This document shows, piece by piece, positions 33,063 through 41,794 of a stretch of 64,000 nt of DNA. Position 1 is the first letter of the stretch; each line of letters opens with the position of its first letter. The notes under the pieces are model-generated. The model saw only the letters and a program-made list of their open reading frames with translations, did no database searches and was not told where the DNA came from. The stretch lies in contig NZ_SJJZ01000004.1 of the NCBI RefSeq assembly GCF_004331345.1, positions 930,001 to 994,000 of the forward strand. The letters run 5' to 3'. Origin of the DNA: Kribbella soli. Lineage in GTDB: Bacteria > Actinomycetota > Actinomycetes > Propionibacteriales > Kribbellaceae. The position numbers and the translations under genes are program-made.

Positions 33063-33955
33063 CGACGGACCACCTTCCGGCCCGTGACGACCGCCACCCC
33101 GAGCGCGGCGAGGAACACCACGATCCAGAGACCGGACTGGCCGGCGGGGCTCTGCGCCTGGTCGAGCCCCGCTGCCTGTCCGCCGGTTCCGGTGTTCACC
33201 TCGGCCGGCTTGGCCGATCCGGTGGCCGGGACCTTGATCGTGCCGAGCGCGACGGTCATGGTCTTCTGACTCGGAGCGCCGATCGCAAACACCCGGGTCA
33301 GGTACCCCGCCTGCACCGGCAGATCCAGCGGACCGAGAACGACCGGCGTTGTCGCACCGGTCGGCACGATGTCGACCTTGTACGTGCCCGCCGGAACGAC
33401 CACGTCCAGGGATTCACCGTTCGCGACGTTCTGGAAAAGCACCTTTCCGTTCACCCGGATGTCAGCCGGCCCGACCGCCGCGTCGTGCGCGACCCGCAAT
33501 CCGGCTTTGTCCTTCGGCACCGCGGTCAGCTTGTTCGCGTACGTCGTGATCAGCGGCGCCCCGGTCGGCGACACCGGCTGATGAATGACGACGTCCAGAC
33601 TCGCGCCGGAACCCGCCGTGATCGCGCGCTGGACCACGACCTTCCCGTCCTGCTTGGCGACGATCGTCCGCTTGCCGGACGCGACCCCGAACGGTCCGAC
33701 GAGCTTCCCACCGGCCACTCCGGTGGCGACCTGACGGCCGTCGATACTGATGTCCAGAGTGCGTCCGGGCAGGCCCTGGACGAAGTACAGGTTGGCGCCC
33801 GCGGCCGCGTCGGCGGGCACGGTGAGTAGTGCCGGTGCGGCCGCGACCAGCACCGCGAGCAGCAGCCCAAGGGCCCGCCGAATTACCGGACCGTGAATTC
33901 TCGAAACATTTTGATGCACCGCCCGGGATTGCCCGGACACGCTCCGTCTCCGCAT
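33059..33955 (-). CDS. DUF4397 surface protein with C-terminal membrane anchor
   Basis: The 298-residue protein has a long signal peptide (hydrophobic about 27-45), two DUF4397-type beta domains (GANLYFVQGLPGRTLDISIDG near 55-75 and GLRVAHDAAVGPADIRVNG near 145-165), a Gly/Gln-rich spacer, and a C-terminal helix IVVFLAALGVAVVTG followed by RKVVRR. DUF4397 proteins are exported and often found beside class F sortases in actinobacteria. ATG 33955 after GGGGGAGAAAAA is a strong start. Four-base overlap with the sortase gene. Confidence 0.8.
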   Translation of the reverse strand: MRRRSVSGQSRAVHQNVSRIHGPVIRRALGLLLAVLVAAAPALLTVPADAAAGANLYFVQGLPGRTLDISIDGRQVATGVAGGKLVGPFGVASGKRTIVAKQDGKVVVQRAITAGSGASLDVVIHQPVSPTGAPLITTYANKLTAVPKDKAGLRVAHDAAVGPADIRVNGKVLFQNVANGESLDVVVPAGTYKVDIVPTGATTPVVLGPLDLPVQAGYLTRVFAIGAPSQKTMTVALGTIKVPATGSAKPAEVNTGTGGQAAGLDQAQSPAGQSGLWIVVFLAALGVAVVTGRKVVRR

Positions 33956-34104
33956 TTTTTCTCCCCCTCGGAGTTCACCCGATATTATGAAACAAACGCC
34001 CGACCCCATGAATTGGGGCGTATCGTATGCGGAAGTCCGACCTGCTCACCAGAGGTAAGCTTTCTTCTTTCCGGCCAAGTCCGTTTTTGGGGGGCGGTGA
34101 CTTC

Positions 34105-34869
34105 GTGTCAGGACGCGGACGCCCAGGGTTCCTCCCGGCCAGGGCATCGGGGGTGGAGGAGCCCCGGCGCATCCGAGCCCGATATCTGGTGACGGTCGCG
34201 CTGGTGCTGGGGTACAGCGCGACCGCCGCCTGCTCGGACGGGTCGCAGGCCCCGGCTGCCCCGAGCCCGGGCGTCAGCGGTTCCCTTCCGTCCGCGCCGG
34301 CGAGTCCACCGGTCGCCTCTCAGCCGGCGACCAACCAGACCAAGCCCGGGATCAAGCTCACTGCGGTACCGCTTCCCGATGGTTCGTTCGACGTCACCGA
34401 GAACCTGGTGTTGCCCGAGGCCACCGGCAGGCTGCCGTTGCAGCTACCGGCGTCCGGTAAGAACCTGCCCGGAATGATGGCCCCGACGACACCACGCGTG
34501 ACCAACCTGAAGGTGGCCGCCAACGGCAGGTCGGTGCCGCTCGGGAACACCACGATCACCGGCGCCGGCTTCGTTCGGCTGCCCCCCGGCGCGACCAAGA
34601 TCCAGCTGACCTACCGGCTGTCCGGCTCGACGGTGCGCGCCACCCCTTCGGGGTCGACCCGGGCCGGCGCGGCCATTAGTCCCCTCACCGCGAGCGTCGA
34701 GAGCACCCTGCCGACTGATCTCACGATCACCAGCGGCCTGCTGAACGTGGTCTGCCCGTTGCTGGACGAGCCCAGGTGCGCTGTCGGCGATCCGCCCCGG
34801 CTCACGGTCCGGCCCGCCATCCCGGCCGGCAAGGCCCTCGTCGTACTCCAGCTGAATCTGCCACGCTGA
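34105..34869 (+). CDS. Secreted lipoprotein of unknown function
   Basis: The protein has a basic stretch (EEPRRIRARY), a hydrophobic core and the lipobox-like ATAAC, then a Pro/Ser/Ala linker and a beta-rich domain (about 90-250). The domain includes TENLVLPEATGRLPLQLPAS and late CPLLDEPRC, possibly a disulfide. Start choice is uncertain: GTG 34105 lies four bases after GGTGA, GTG 34153 gives a shorter signal, and ATG 34027 is too long. It is divergent from the DUF4397/sortase pair and may belong to the same envelope system. Confidence 0.6.
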   Translation: MSGRGRPGFLPARASGVEEPRRIRARYLVTVALVLGYSATAACSDGSQAPAAPSPGVSGSLPSAPASPPVASQPATNQTKPGIKLTAVPLPDGSFDVTENLVLPEATGRLPLQLPASGKNLPGMMAPTTPRVTNLKVAANGRSVPLGNTTITGAGFVRLPPGATKIQLTYRLSGSTVRATPSGSTRAGAAISPLTASVESTLPTDLTITSGLLNVVCPLLDEPRCAVGDPPRLTVRPAIPAGKALVVLQLNLPR

Positions 34870-34873
34870 CTCC

Positions 34874-36352
34874 ATGAGTGATGAGCGGATCGCGCTGGGC
34901 ACGGCGCGAGGGCGGTGGGTGCTGGCCGCCACCGCGCTGGGGTCGGGCATGGCATTCCTGGACGGGACCGTCGTCAACGTCGCGCTGCCGGCAATGGGCG
35001 AGGACCTGAACGCCGACATGGCCGGTCTGCAGTGGATCGTGAACGGCTACATGCTGATGCTGGCGTCGCTCGTGCTGCTCAGCGGTTCGCTCGGCGACCG
35101 GCTCGGGCGGCGGCGGACGTTCGTCGTCGGGGTGATCTGGTTCGCCGCGGCTTCCATCGTGTGTGCGATCGCGCCGAACCTCGAGGTGATGATCGCGGGC
35201 CGCGTCCTGCAAGGAATCGGTGCCGCGCTGCTGACTCCGGGCAGCCTGGCCATCTTGCAGACGACGTTCCAGCACTCCGATCGCGGCAAGGCCGTCGGTA
35301 CCTGGTCCGGTCTCACCTCGGTGGCCGCGGCCGTCGGCCCGTTCGTCGGCGGCAGTCTGGTCGACCGCGGATCGTGGCAGCTGATCTTCCTGCTCAACGT
35401 GCCGCTCGCTCTGGTGACCGTTCTGGTCACGCTCCGGCACGTCCCGGAGACTCGCGACGAGGAGGCCGCCGGCAAGCTCGACATCAACGGCGCGATCCTC
35501 GCGACCCTCGGCCTGGCCGGCATCACGTACGGCCTGATCCGCGCGGGCGACCACGGTTTCGGCGACCCGATGGTGCTGACCAGCCTGGTGATCGGGGTCG
35601 TCGCCTTCGTGGCGTTCATCGAGGTGGAACGGCGCGGCGCGCACCCGATGCTGCCGTTGAGTATCTTCGCCAACCGCCGCTTCACCGGCGCGAACCTGGT
35701 CACCGTCGTCGTGTACGGCGCCCTCGGTACGGCGACGTTCCTCGTCGTCGTCTACCTGCAGACCGCGCTGCACTACTCCGCCCTCTGGGCCGGGGCGGCC
35801 CTGCTCCCGATGACCGTGCTGATGCTCGGCCTGTCCGGGTACGCCGGTGGCCTGGCGGACCGGATCGGCCCGCGCATCCCGATGACCGTCGGGCCGGTGC
35901 TGATGGCCGTCGGGTTCCTGTTGATGCTGCGGATCGACACCGACACGAGCTACTACAGCGCCGTGCTGCCCGCCGTCGTCGTACTCGGGCTCGGTCTGGT
36001 CGCGACCGTGGCGCCGCTGACCGCGACCGTACTGTCGTCGGTCGAGGACCACCATGCAGGGATCGCGTCCGGGGTGAACAACGCGGTCGCCCGGTCGGCG
36101 CAACTGATGGCGGTCGCGGCGATCCCGATGGCGGCCGGTATCACCGGCGACGCGTACCTCGATCCCGTTGCCTTCCACAACGGATTCGGGCACGCGTTGT
36201 GGATCTCCGCCGTCCTCTCGGCAGCCGGCGGCGTGATCGCGTGGGTGACCCTCGGCGATCGCGCCGAACCGCACAAGCGCCACCTCGTGCACCACCACAC
36301 GCATTGCGCGCTGGAAGCCCCGCCGTACGCCGACAGTCGGACACCGAGCTGA
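34874..36352 (+). CDS. MFS transporter, DHA2 (EmrB/QacA) family
   Basis: The 492-residue protein has about 14 membrane segments, motif D1-type FLDGTVVNVALPA (28-40), motif A GDRLGRRRTF and motif C-like GPFVGGSLVD. These place it among proton-driven multidrug exporters. It starts five bases after the lipoprotein stop, so the two may be co-transcribed. The C-terminus is cytoplasmic and His-rich (KRHLVHHHTH). Substrate unknown. Confidence 0.85.
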   Translation: MSDERIALGTARGRWVLAATALGSGMAFLDGTVVNVALPAMGEDLNADMAGLQWIVNGYMLMLASLVLLSGSLGDRLGRRRTFVVGVIWFAAASIVCAIAPNLEVMIAGRVLQGIGAALLTPGSLAILQTTFQHSDRGKAVGTWSGLTSVAAAVGPFVGGSLVDRGSWQLIFLLNVPLALVTVLVTLRHVPETRDEEAAGKLDINGAILATLGLAGITYGLIRAGDHGFGDPMVLTSLVIGVVAFVAFIEVERRGAHPMLPLSIFANRRFTGANLVTVVVYGALGTATFLVVVYLQTALHYSALWAGAALLPMTVLMLGLSGYAGGLADRIGPRIPMTVGPVLMAVGFLLMLRIDTDTSYYSAVLPAVVVLGLGLVATVAPLTATVLSSVEDHHAGIASGVNNAVARSAQLMAVAAIPMAAGITGDAYLDPVAFHNGFGHALWISAVLSAAGGVIAWVTLGDRAEPHKRHLVHHHTHCALEAPPYADSRTPS

Positions 36353-36361
36353 TTTGTCGAC

Positions 36362-37087
36362 TTATCGCGCGAGGTACTGCTTGCGGCTGACGGGATCCAG
36401 GCGCTCGATGGCGTAGCGGAGCATGGTGCGCGGCATCCGGGTCGCGTACCGGTCCAGGAAGGCGCGCAGTTCGTCCTCGGAAACCCGCTTGCCCGCTTCC
36501 CGCAACATCCAGCCGGAGGCCTTGTGGACAAGGTCTTCCGGATCGTCGAGTACCTCGGCGGCCAGCTTGTAGGTGTCCGCGGTCTGCCCCTGGCCGATCA
36601 GGTACTGCGTGGCGACCAGCGCGATCCGGCGTTCCCAGAGCTCCTTGGAGCGGATCAGCGTGTAGAGGGGATCGCGCGGCTTGTCGATCAGGTACCCGCC
36701 GACGACCTGGGGAGCACTGCAGTCCACCAGATCCCAGTTGTTGATGTACGCCGTACTGCGGGAGTACAGCTCGTAGATCGCGGTCAGCTCGTGCGGGTTC
36801 GCCGTACGTGGCTTGAGACTGCGGGACGCGCGATCGGCCAGCAGGCAAAGGATTGCGAGACGATGCTCGTGCACCGGGCTGGTCAGGGCCTGCTCGAGCT
36901 CGGGCAGCGGGAGATCGGCGCGCAGGTACGGCTTGAGGATGCCGCGGATCGTCGAGAGCTTCACGCCGATCATCTGGTCGCCGTGGCCGTATCCGCCGGG
37001 CTGAAGCTGGAAGTACCGCGCGAGCACCTCCGCCACCGCGGGATCCGCGGCCGCGTCGATGTCGGCGATCAGGTCCTGCGTACTCAC
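36362..37087 (-). CDS. AlkD-like DNA alkylation repair protein
   Basis: The 241-residue all-helical protein carries the AlkD/HEAT-repeat pattern: ARYFQLQPGGYGHGDQMIGVKLSTIRGI near 23-50, INNWDLVDCSAPQVVGGYL (about 113-131, with the catalytic-type Trp-Asp) and HKASGWMLREAGKR near 190-203. AlkD removes 3- and 7-alkylated bases from DNA. GTG 37087 overlaps the stop of the SDR gene (GTGA), so I prefer it to the longer ATG at 37132. Confidence 0.85.
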   Translation of the reverse strand: MSTQDLIADIDAAADPAVAEVLARYFQLQPGGYGHGDQMIGVKLSTIRGILKPYLRADLPLPELEQALTSPVHEHRLAILCLLADRASRSLKPRTANPHELTAIYELYSRSTAYINNWDLVDCSAPQVVGGYLIDKPRDPLYTLIRSKELWERRIALVATQYLIGQGQTADTYKLAAEVLDDPEDLVHKASGWMLREAGKRVSEDELRAFLDRYATRMPRTMLRYAIERLDPVSRKQYLAR

Positions 37088-37827
37088 ACCAGCATTCCTC
37101 CGGTCGCCCGGAGGTTCTGCCCGGTCATCCACCGGGCGTCGGGACCGGCGAGGAACGCGACCACGTCCGCGACCTCGGCGGGTTCGCCCATCCGGCCGAG
37201 CGCGGTGATGCCGACCAGGGCGTCCTGCACCGCCGGCGGATTGTGGTCGTGGAACATGTCGGTGTCGGTCGCTCCCGGGGACACCGTGTTGACGGTGATC
37301 GCGCGTGGGCCGTACTCGCGGGCGGCGATCTTCACGAACTGCTCGAGCGCTGCCTTGCTCGCGGCGTACAGCGAGATCCCGGGTCCCGGCATCACCGTGT
37401 TCAGGGTGGACAGCGCGATGATCCGGCCGCCGTCGGCGAGGACGCGGCCGGCGCGCTGGATCGCGAAGTACGGACCTTTGACGTTGGTCGCGAACAGTTC
37501 GTCGTAGTCCTCGACGGTGACGTCGGCGATCGGTTTCACCAACGCCTGCGCCGCGTTGCAGACGAAGACGTCCAGCGTCCCGGTCGGCTCGGCCGCGCGA
37601 TCGAACAGTCCGTCGATCGCGGACAGGTCCGCCTGGTCCGCCCGTACGGCGATTGCCTCGCCGCCGGCCCGCTTCACCTCCGCGACCACCTCGGCCGCGG
37701 CCGCTTCGCTGCTCGCATACGTGAAAGTCACCACGGCGCCGTCCGCGGCCAACCGCCGTACGATCGCCGCACCGATGCCCCGTGAACCTCCGGTGACCAG
37801 CGCTGTCTTACCGTCGAGAACGCCCAT
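37084..37827 (-). CDS. SDR family oxidoreductase
   Basis: The 247-residue Rossmann enzyme has TGGSRGIG (13-20) for NAD(P) binding, the NAAQ motif (about 89), a catalytic Ser in ALSTLN, and YAASK (about 153-157) with Tyr and Lys. SPGATDTDM follows. It belongs to the classical short-chain dehydrogenases, 3-oxoacyl-ACP-reductase-like; substrate unknown. Coupled to the AlkD gene by GTGA overlap. Confidence 0.85.
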   Translation of the reverse strand: MGVLDGKTALVTGGSRGIGAAIVRRLAADGAVVTFTYASSEAAAAEVVAEVKRAGGEAIAVRADQADLSAIDGLFDRAAEPTGTLDVFVCNAAQALVKPIADVTVEDYDELFATNVKGPYFAIQRAGRVLADGGRIIALSTLNTVMPGPGISLYAASKAALEQFVKIAAREYGPRAITVNTVSPGATDTDMFHDHNPPAVQDALVGITALGRMGEPAEVADVVAFLAGPDARWMTGQNLRATGGMLV

Positions 37828-38025
37828 ACCGCCTTGTCTACCACCCTGCTAGGTCCGTCGTTTGTTTTACTCTGACAGCGCTTACAGCCCTGAGGTCACG
37901 CTCCGGCGTCCATCGACGGCAGACCCGTTGTGACGCCGCGCCCTGGGGCATACGGTGTGAGGACAGGGCAGTTCCATTTCCGCCAGGACCCGCGTTCGTG
38001 GCGCTACCCGGGGGAGATAACCCGC

Positions 38026-38409
38026 GTGACCAGCCACCAAGAGCCGCGGGACGGCGAGATGGTCAGGACGACCTTCGAGGCGGTCACCGAGGAGCTGGAA
38101 CCAGGAGTACTGCTGGTCCGGATGTCCGGCGAGATCGACATCGCAAGCACCGATTTCGCCGCCGAGGCGATCCGCGCCGCGGTCGCGCCGCCGGCACGGC
38201 TGGTGCTCATCGACGTGTCCGCCGTCACGTTCTGCAGCTCGGCCGGCCTCGGCAACCTGGTCGAGGCCCGCAACCTGGCCGGGGAGCACAACATCACCCT
38301 GGCGCTGGTCGGCGTCGGCCGCCCGATCGACCGCCCGCTCAGCGTCACCGGCCTCGGCGGTCAGTTCCGCATCTACAGCACGGTCGCAGAGGCGCTCACC
38401 CAGCTCTGA
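38026..38409 (+). CDS. STAS-domain anti-sigma factor antagonist
   Basis: The 127-residue protein is a single STAS domain: VLLVRMSGEIDIAS near 27-40, LVLIDVSAVTFCSSAGL near 65-81, with a Ser pair in CSSAGL as the predicted phosphorylation site, as in SpoIIAA and RsbV. It would release a sigma factor by binding its anti-sigma kinase when unphosphorylated. GTG 38026 follows GGGGGAGA; an upstream start at 37930 and an ATG at 38059 are alternatives. No partner kinase is adjacent. Confidence 0.8.
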   Translation: MTSHQEPRDGEMVRTTFEAVTEELEPGVLLVRMSGEIDIASTDFAAEAIRAAVAPPARLVLIDVSAVTFCSSAGLGNLVEARNLAGEHNITLALVGVGRPIDRPLSVTGLGGQFRIYSTVAEALTQL

Positions 38410-38452
38410 CCGCGGATACGGTAGCTTTCGGTGTCTCCGACGAAGGAAAGTC

Positions 38453-39181
38453 ATGGGTGAGCTAGCCAAGATCGTGGTCGTCGTACCGACCTACAACGAG
38501 CGGGACAACCTGCCCGTGCTGGCCGGGCTGCTGTCCGACCTGAACCTGCCCGGCCTGGAGCTTCTCGTCGTCGACGACAACTCCCCCGACGGTACGGGCG
38601 ACGTCGCCGACGAACTGGCGAAGGCCTCGCCGGAGAAGGTCGGCGTACTGCACCGGACCGCGAAGGACGGACTCGGCCGCGCGTACGTCGCCGGGATCAC
38701 CCGCGCGCTCGACGAAGGCGCCGACATCGTCATCCAGATGGACGCGGACCTGTCGCACCCGGCCTCGGTCGTCCCGACCATGGTCGAGACGCTGCGGACC
38801 ACGGAGGCCGGCGTCGTGATCGGCTCCCGGTACGTGCCGGGCGGCTCGGCCGCGGCCGAATGGGGCTGGCACCGGCGGGCGCTGTCCGCGTTCGCGAACT
38901 TCTACGTGAACGCCATCCTGCGGCTGCACGTGAAGGACGCCACCGCCGGGTTCAAGGCGTGGAAGGCCGACACCCTGCGCTGGATCGACGTGTCGTCGAT
39001 CGAGAGCAACGGGTACTCGTTCCAGGTCGAGATGAACTACCGGACGGTCAAGCGCGGCCTGAAGATCGCCGAGGTCCCGATCCACTTCGAGGAACGCACC
39101 GAAGGCGTCTCCAAGATGTCACTGAAGGTCCAGCTCGAGTCGGCCCTGATGCCGTGGAAGCTCCTGTTCGGCCGCTCCTAG
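38453..39181 (+). CDS. Polyprenol-phosphate mannose synthase (Ppm1/DPM1-like)
   Basis: The 242-residue GT2 enzyme has VVVPTYNERDNLP near 9-21, VVDDNSPDGTGD near 40-51, the metal-binding DADLSHP (about 97-103) and SRYVPGGSAAAEWGWHRRALS near 124-144. These are characteristic of dolichol/polyprenol-phosphate mannose synthases, which supply mannosyl donors for lipomannan and protein O-mannosylation. No C-terminal membrane segments are present. ATG 38453 follows GGAAAGTC. Convergent with the next gene by four bases. Confidence 0.85.
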   Translation: MGELAKIVVVVPTYNERDNLPVLAGLLSDLNLPGLELLVVDDNSPDGTGDVADELAKASPEKVGVLHRTAKDGLGRAYVAGITRALDEGADIVIQMDADLSHPASVVPTMVETLRTTEAGVVIGSRYVPGGSAAAEWGWHRRALSAFANFYVNAILRLHVKDATAGFKAWKADTLRWIDVSSIESNGYSFQVEMNYRTVKRGLKIAEVPIHFEERTEGVSKMSLKVQLESALMPWKLLFGRS

Positions 39182-39867
39182 ATCGACCGGGCCGCCGACG
39201 CGATCATCTGTTGGATCTCGGCACGCACCGTGCCGAGGTCCTGCACGTACGCCGCCCAGCAGACGCTGATGCTGACATCGTTGGTCTCCGGCACACCCCG
39301 CAGCCGCACACACTCGCCGGCCAGTGAGTACGTCACGTCGTCCTGACGAAGCCGGCCCGTGAAACCGATCGAGACCGCCTCGACGATGTTGCGGCTGGGG
39401 AGCGGCACTGCGCGGGCACGCCCGGCCTGGAACCCGTAGATCGACTGCTCGTCGGCGAACGCCTTCGCGGCCGGCAGCATCAACGGCAGTGACGGCATCG
39501 GTCGCGGCGACAACGAGAACGCTGCGTCCGCGCCGCGGTCCCACGACGTCACCTCGAGACCGTTCGTGAACGAGTGGACAGTCGTCCACCCGTCCGCGAC
39601 CTCGACGAAGACGCCTTGACCGAGCGGCGTACCGCGGTCGACGTCGGGCTCTCGGCGCGGGTTGCGCGACGGCGTCACCGACGGCGCCGGCTCGCTCGCT
39701 GTCGCCTTGTGCCTTGTCGGCTTGGGAGTCGTCTGTTCGGCGGATGCTGCTCGGGTGGGCTCCTTTGTCAGCTGCCCGGCGAGGATGAAGACGCCGACCA
39801 GCAGTACGGCGAGGGCAGCCGTCAAGAGCGCGATCGCACGACCGCTCGCAGGGTTCTGCTGCGGCAT
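39178..39867 (-). CDS. Anchored extracytoplasmic protein, paralogue of the upstream gene product
   Basis: The 229-residue protein has one N-terminal membrane helix (about 11-31) and a Thr/Pro/Ser-rich linker to about residue 75. Its compact C-terminal domain has the same plan as the gene upstream: GVFVEVADGW near 83-92 and the terminal MIASAARSI. Two Cys in ECVRL and SVCWA could pair. The start ATG 39867 overlaps the upstream TGA (TGATG). Function unknown; probably arose by tandem duplication. Confidence 0.7.
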   Translation of the reverse strand: MPQQNPASGRAIALLTAALAVLLVGVFILAGQLTKEPTRAASAEQTTPKPTRHKATASEPAPSVTPSRNPRREPDVDRGTPLGQGVFVEVADGWTTVHSFTNGLEVTSWDRGADAAFSLSPRPMPSLPLMLPAAKAFADEQSIYGFQAGRARAVPLPSRNIVEAVSIGFTGRLRQDDVTYSLAGECVRLRGVPETNDVSISVCWAAYVQDLGTVRAEIQQMIASAARSI

Positions 39868-40895
39868 CAGATCGAACGCGCGACGGAGGCGAGCATGCGG
39901 GCTCCGTCCCTGAAGACCGGCTTCTGCGCGTCCTTCCGGGCCGCGATGCACAGCGTGACCGTCACATTGTGGATCGACTCGACGCCGGTCATCGTCGTAC
40001 ACCTGGCGACGAGCGAGAACACGGCACCGTCCGGCGAGGTGTAGCGGCCCGAGTAGGTCATCTCGGCCTGGGCGCCGATGTTCGAGTTCGCCGGGCTGAC
40101 CGTCCGTACGGGCCCCTGTTTGGCGGCCTTCAGTTTGTCGGCCTTGATCAGCGCCTGCGCAACCGCGACAACCGCGGTCCGCGGGGAGATACCGGCCGGG
40201 CTGACCACGACCATGGCGGCACCGGCCCTGGTCGTGGCGCCGAGCGTGACGGAGTACGTCGTCGAGCGGCTCTTACGCCAGCCCGCGGCGGGGTTCACGT
40301 ACACGTCGTCGTACACGGCGATGCCCTGGTCGACGTCCTTCAGGGTCCGGCGCCGCTCGGCAGGCGTGGGCTTGGAGGTGTTGGACGGGGTCGGCGTGTT
40401 CGACGGGGTTACCGACGGGGGCTCGGTGGACGGGCTGGCGGTTGGGGTCTCCACCGCGTCGGTGAAGGTGGCCGTCGGGACCGGGGCACCGCCGTCGGCC
40501 GTGTCGTCGCCGCGGGTCGTCAGCAGCACGACTGCACCAGCGACAAGCGCGACGACCACACCGACAGCGCTGACTAGCAGCCAGGGGCCCCTCGGACGCT
40601 TGCCAGGCGGCTGCTGGCCGCCTGAGTACGGGCCCTGAGGCGGCTGACCGCCGTACTGGGGCGGTTGACTGCCGTACTGCGGTGGCTGATTGCCGTACTG
40701 GGGTGGCTGGCCGCCGTATTGCGGTGGTTGGTTGCCGTACTGGGACGGCGGTTGGCCGTACTGCGGCAACGGAGCGGTGTGTTGGGACGGTGCGCCGTAC
40801 GGCTGGGACGGCGTACCGGGCGGTGGCGGCGGGGCGCCGTACGGCCCGGTCGGGCGGTGGTCGGGGTTCCAGGCAGGCGGTTGCTGATCGCTCAC
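39867..40895 (-). CDS. Anchored protein with QPPQYG repeats
   Basis: The 342-residue protein has a Pro/Gln/Tyr-rich cytoplasmic N-terminus with about six heptads of the QPPQYGx type (45-87), one membrane helix (about 104-126), a Thr/Pro/Ser linker and an extracytoplasmic domain from about 185 ending MLASVARSI. Such Pro/Gln-rich tails with a single helix are common in actinobacterial cell-envelope proteins. GTG 40895 is the first in-frame start. It forms an operon with its paralogue downstream. Confidence 0.75.
   Translation of the reverse strand: MSDQQPPAWNPDHRPTGPYGAPPPPPGTPSQPYGAPSQHTAPLPQYGQPPSQYGNQPPQYGGQPPQYGNQPPQYGSQPPQYGGQPPQGPYSGGQQPPGKRPRGPWLLVSAVGVVVALVAGAVVLLTTRGDDTADGGAPVPTATFTDAVETPTASPSTEPPSVTPSNTPTPSNTSKPTPAERRRTLKDVDQGIAVYDDVYVNPAAGWRKSRSTTYSVTLGATTRAGAAMVVVSPAGISPRTAVVAVAQALIKADKLKAAKQGPVRTVSPANSNIGAQAEMTYSGRYTSPDGAVFSLVARCTTMTGVESIHNVTVTLCIAARKDAQKPVFRDGARMLASVARSI
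40635..40763. repeat. 21-bp tandem repeat encoding QPPQYGx heptads
   Basis: Six degenerate copies of a 21-base unit (CCGTACTGnGGnGGnTG type on the plus strand) encode the heptad repeats of the anchored protein. Copies differ mainly at third positions, so selection seems to act on the peptide. Confidence 0.75.
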
Positions 40896-40991
40896 GGCGG
40901 GAGCCTCACTAGATCGTTCAAAAGAGTAGGCGGTCCGGTCCCCGAAACCGGCCGCCCGAGGCTACCTCACCAATCCGCGATCGGCCTACGG

Positions 40992-41342
40992 TCAGCCGTA
41001 CCCGAGTTCGTGCAGCCGGGCGTCGTCGATGCCGAAGTGGTGCGCGATCTCGTGCACGACCGTGATGTTCACCTCATCGACGACGTCGTCGACGGTCTCG
41101 CAGATCGCGAGCGTCGGGCTGCGATAGATCGTGATCCGGTCCGGCAGTACGCCGCCGTAGTCGTGCCCGCGCTCGGTCAACGGAATGCCCTCGTAGATCC
41201 CGAGCAGATCCGGATCGCTCGCCGGCGGCTCGTCCTCCACAAACACCGCCACGTTGTCGATCAGCGCCGCCAACTCCTCCGGCACCTCGTCCAGCGCCTG
41301 CGCCACGAGCCCCTCGAAGTCGCCCCGACTCATCTCGATCAC
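40992..41342 (-). CDS. Minimal zincin-type metallopeptidase family protein
   Basis: The 116-residue protein has the HExxH motif in VVHEIAHHFGIDD (about 95-107), with the Asp two residues after GI completing the zinc-site pattern typical of the small zincin-like (DUF1025-type) family. The N-terminus MSRGDFEGLVAQALDEVPEEL and the YEGIPLTERGHDYGG segment are family hallmarks. Real proteolysis by these small proteins is unproven. GTG 41342 or ATG 41333 could be the start. Confidence 0.8.
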   Translation of the reverse strand: MIEMSRGDFEGLVAQALDEVPEELAALIDNVAVFVEDEPPASDPDLLGIYEGIPLTERGHDYGGVLPDRITIYRSPTLAICETVDDVVDEVNITVVHEIAHHFGIDDARLHELGYG

Positions 41343-41426
41343 CCGGCCAGTATCCCGTTTTGGAAGCTGGCGCGGTCTCCTCTATGCTTACGGCTGTCCC
41401 TGGAGCTTCGGCTCCCGCGGGTCCGA

Positions 41427-41499
41427 GTCCCCATCGTCTAGTGGCCTAGGACGCTGCCCTTTCAAGGCGGTAACGCGGGTTCGAATCCCGTTGGGGATA
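41427..41499 (+). tRNA. tRNA-Glu (anticodon TTC)
   Basis: The cloverleaf is complete: acceptor GTCCCCA pairs with TGGGGAT (one G-T pair), the D-arm contains TAGTGGCCTAGG, the anticodon loop CTTTCAA reads TTC, and the T-loop is GGTTCGAATCC. CCA is not encoded. It is the first of three tRNA genes in a row. Confidence 0.95.
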
Positions 41500-41558
41500 C
41501 GGTCGAAAGACCGGTGCAAGAAGTACCTCGAAGATGCTGTAAGATCATCGAGTCATTT

Positions 41559-41635
41559 GGCCCAGTGGCGCAGTTGGTTAGCGTGCCGCCCTGTCACGGC
41601 GGAGGTCGCGGGTTCGAGTCCCGTCTGGGTCGCCA
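41559..41635 (+). tRNA. tRNA-Asp (anticodon GTC)
   Basis: Acceptor GGCCCAG pairs with CTGGGTC, the anticodon loop CTGTCAC reads GTC, the T-loop is GGTTCGAGTCC, and the 3' CCA is encoded. Sixty bases separate it from tRNA-Glu. Confidence 0.95.
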
Positions 41636-41641
41636 GGAGAA

Positions 41642-41668
41642 GGCGGCGGTGTCCACAACACCGCCGCC
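41642..41668 (+). terminator. GC-rich hairpin between tRNA-Asp and tRNA-Phe
   Basis: GGCGGCGGTGT pairs perfectly with ACACCGCCGCC around a CCACA loop, with no T-run following. It may be a processing signal or weak terminator within the tRNA cluster. Confidence 0.5.
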
Positions 41669-41681
41669 GAACTTTCTCCCC

Positions 41682-41757
41682 GGTCAGGTAGCTCAGCTGG
41701 TAGAGCGTCCGCCTGAAAAGCGGAAGGTCGGCGGTTCGAGACCGCCCCTGACCACCA
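41682..41757 (+). tRNA. tRNA-Phe (anticodon GAA), 3' half used as a repeat boundary
   Basis: Acceptor GGTCAGG pairs with CCTGACC, the anticodon loop CTGAAAA reads GAA, the T-loop is GGTTCGAGACC, and CCA is encoded. The 3' part from base 41722 onward, plus the following terminator, is repeated exactly at 42807-42879. Confidence 0.95.
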
Positions 41758-41794
41758 CCACCCTCTCCGCTCAACCGGGGAGGGATTTTTCTTT
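41722..41794 (+). repeat. Left 73-bp direct repeat (att-like), overlapping tRNA-Phe
   Basis: This copy covers the anticodon-stem 3' strand, variable and T arms and acceptor end of tRNA-Phe, then its terminator and T-run. All 73 bases match 42807-42879. Integration at the 3' end of a tRNA gene that keeps the tRNA intact produces exactly this kind of pair. Confidence 0.85.
41761..41794 (+). terminator. Rho-independent terminator of the tRNA cluster
   Basis: CCCTCTCCG pairs with CGGGGAGGG (one G-U pair) around CTCAAC, then ATTTTTCTTT. The hairpin plus T-run is a standard intrinsic terminator after tRNA-Phe. An identical copy ends at 42879. Confidence 0.85.

Noticed and set aside
33956..34104. 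Leader before the lipoprotein gene considered as a riboswitch because of a CCCCA-TGAAT-TGGGG hairpin
   Set aside because: Only one short hairpin is visible and no known riboswitch core motifs occur, so it is more likely a divergent promoter region.
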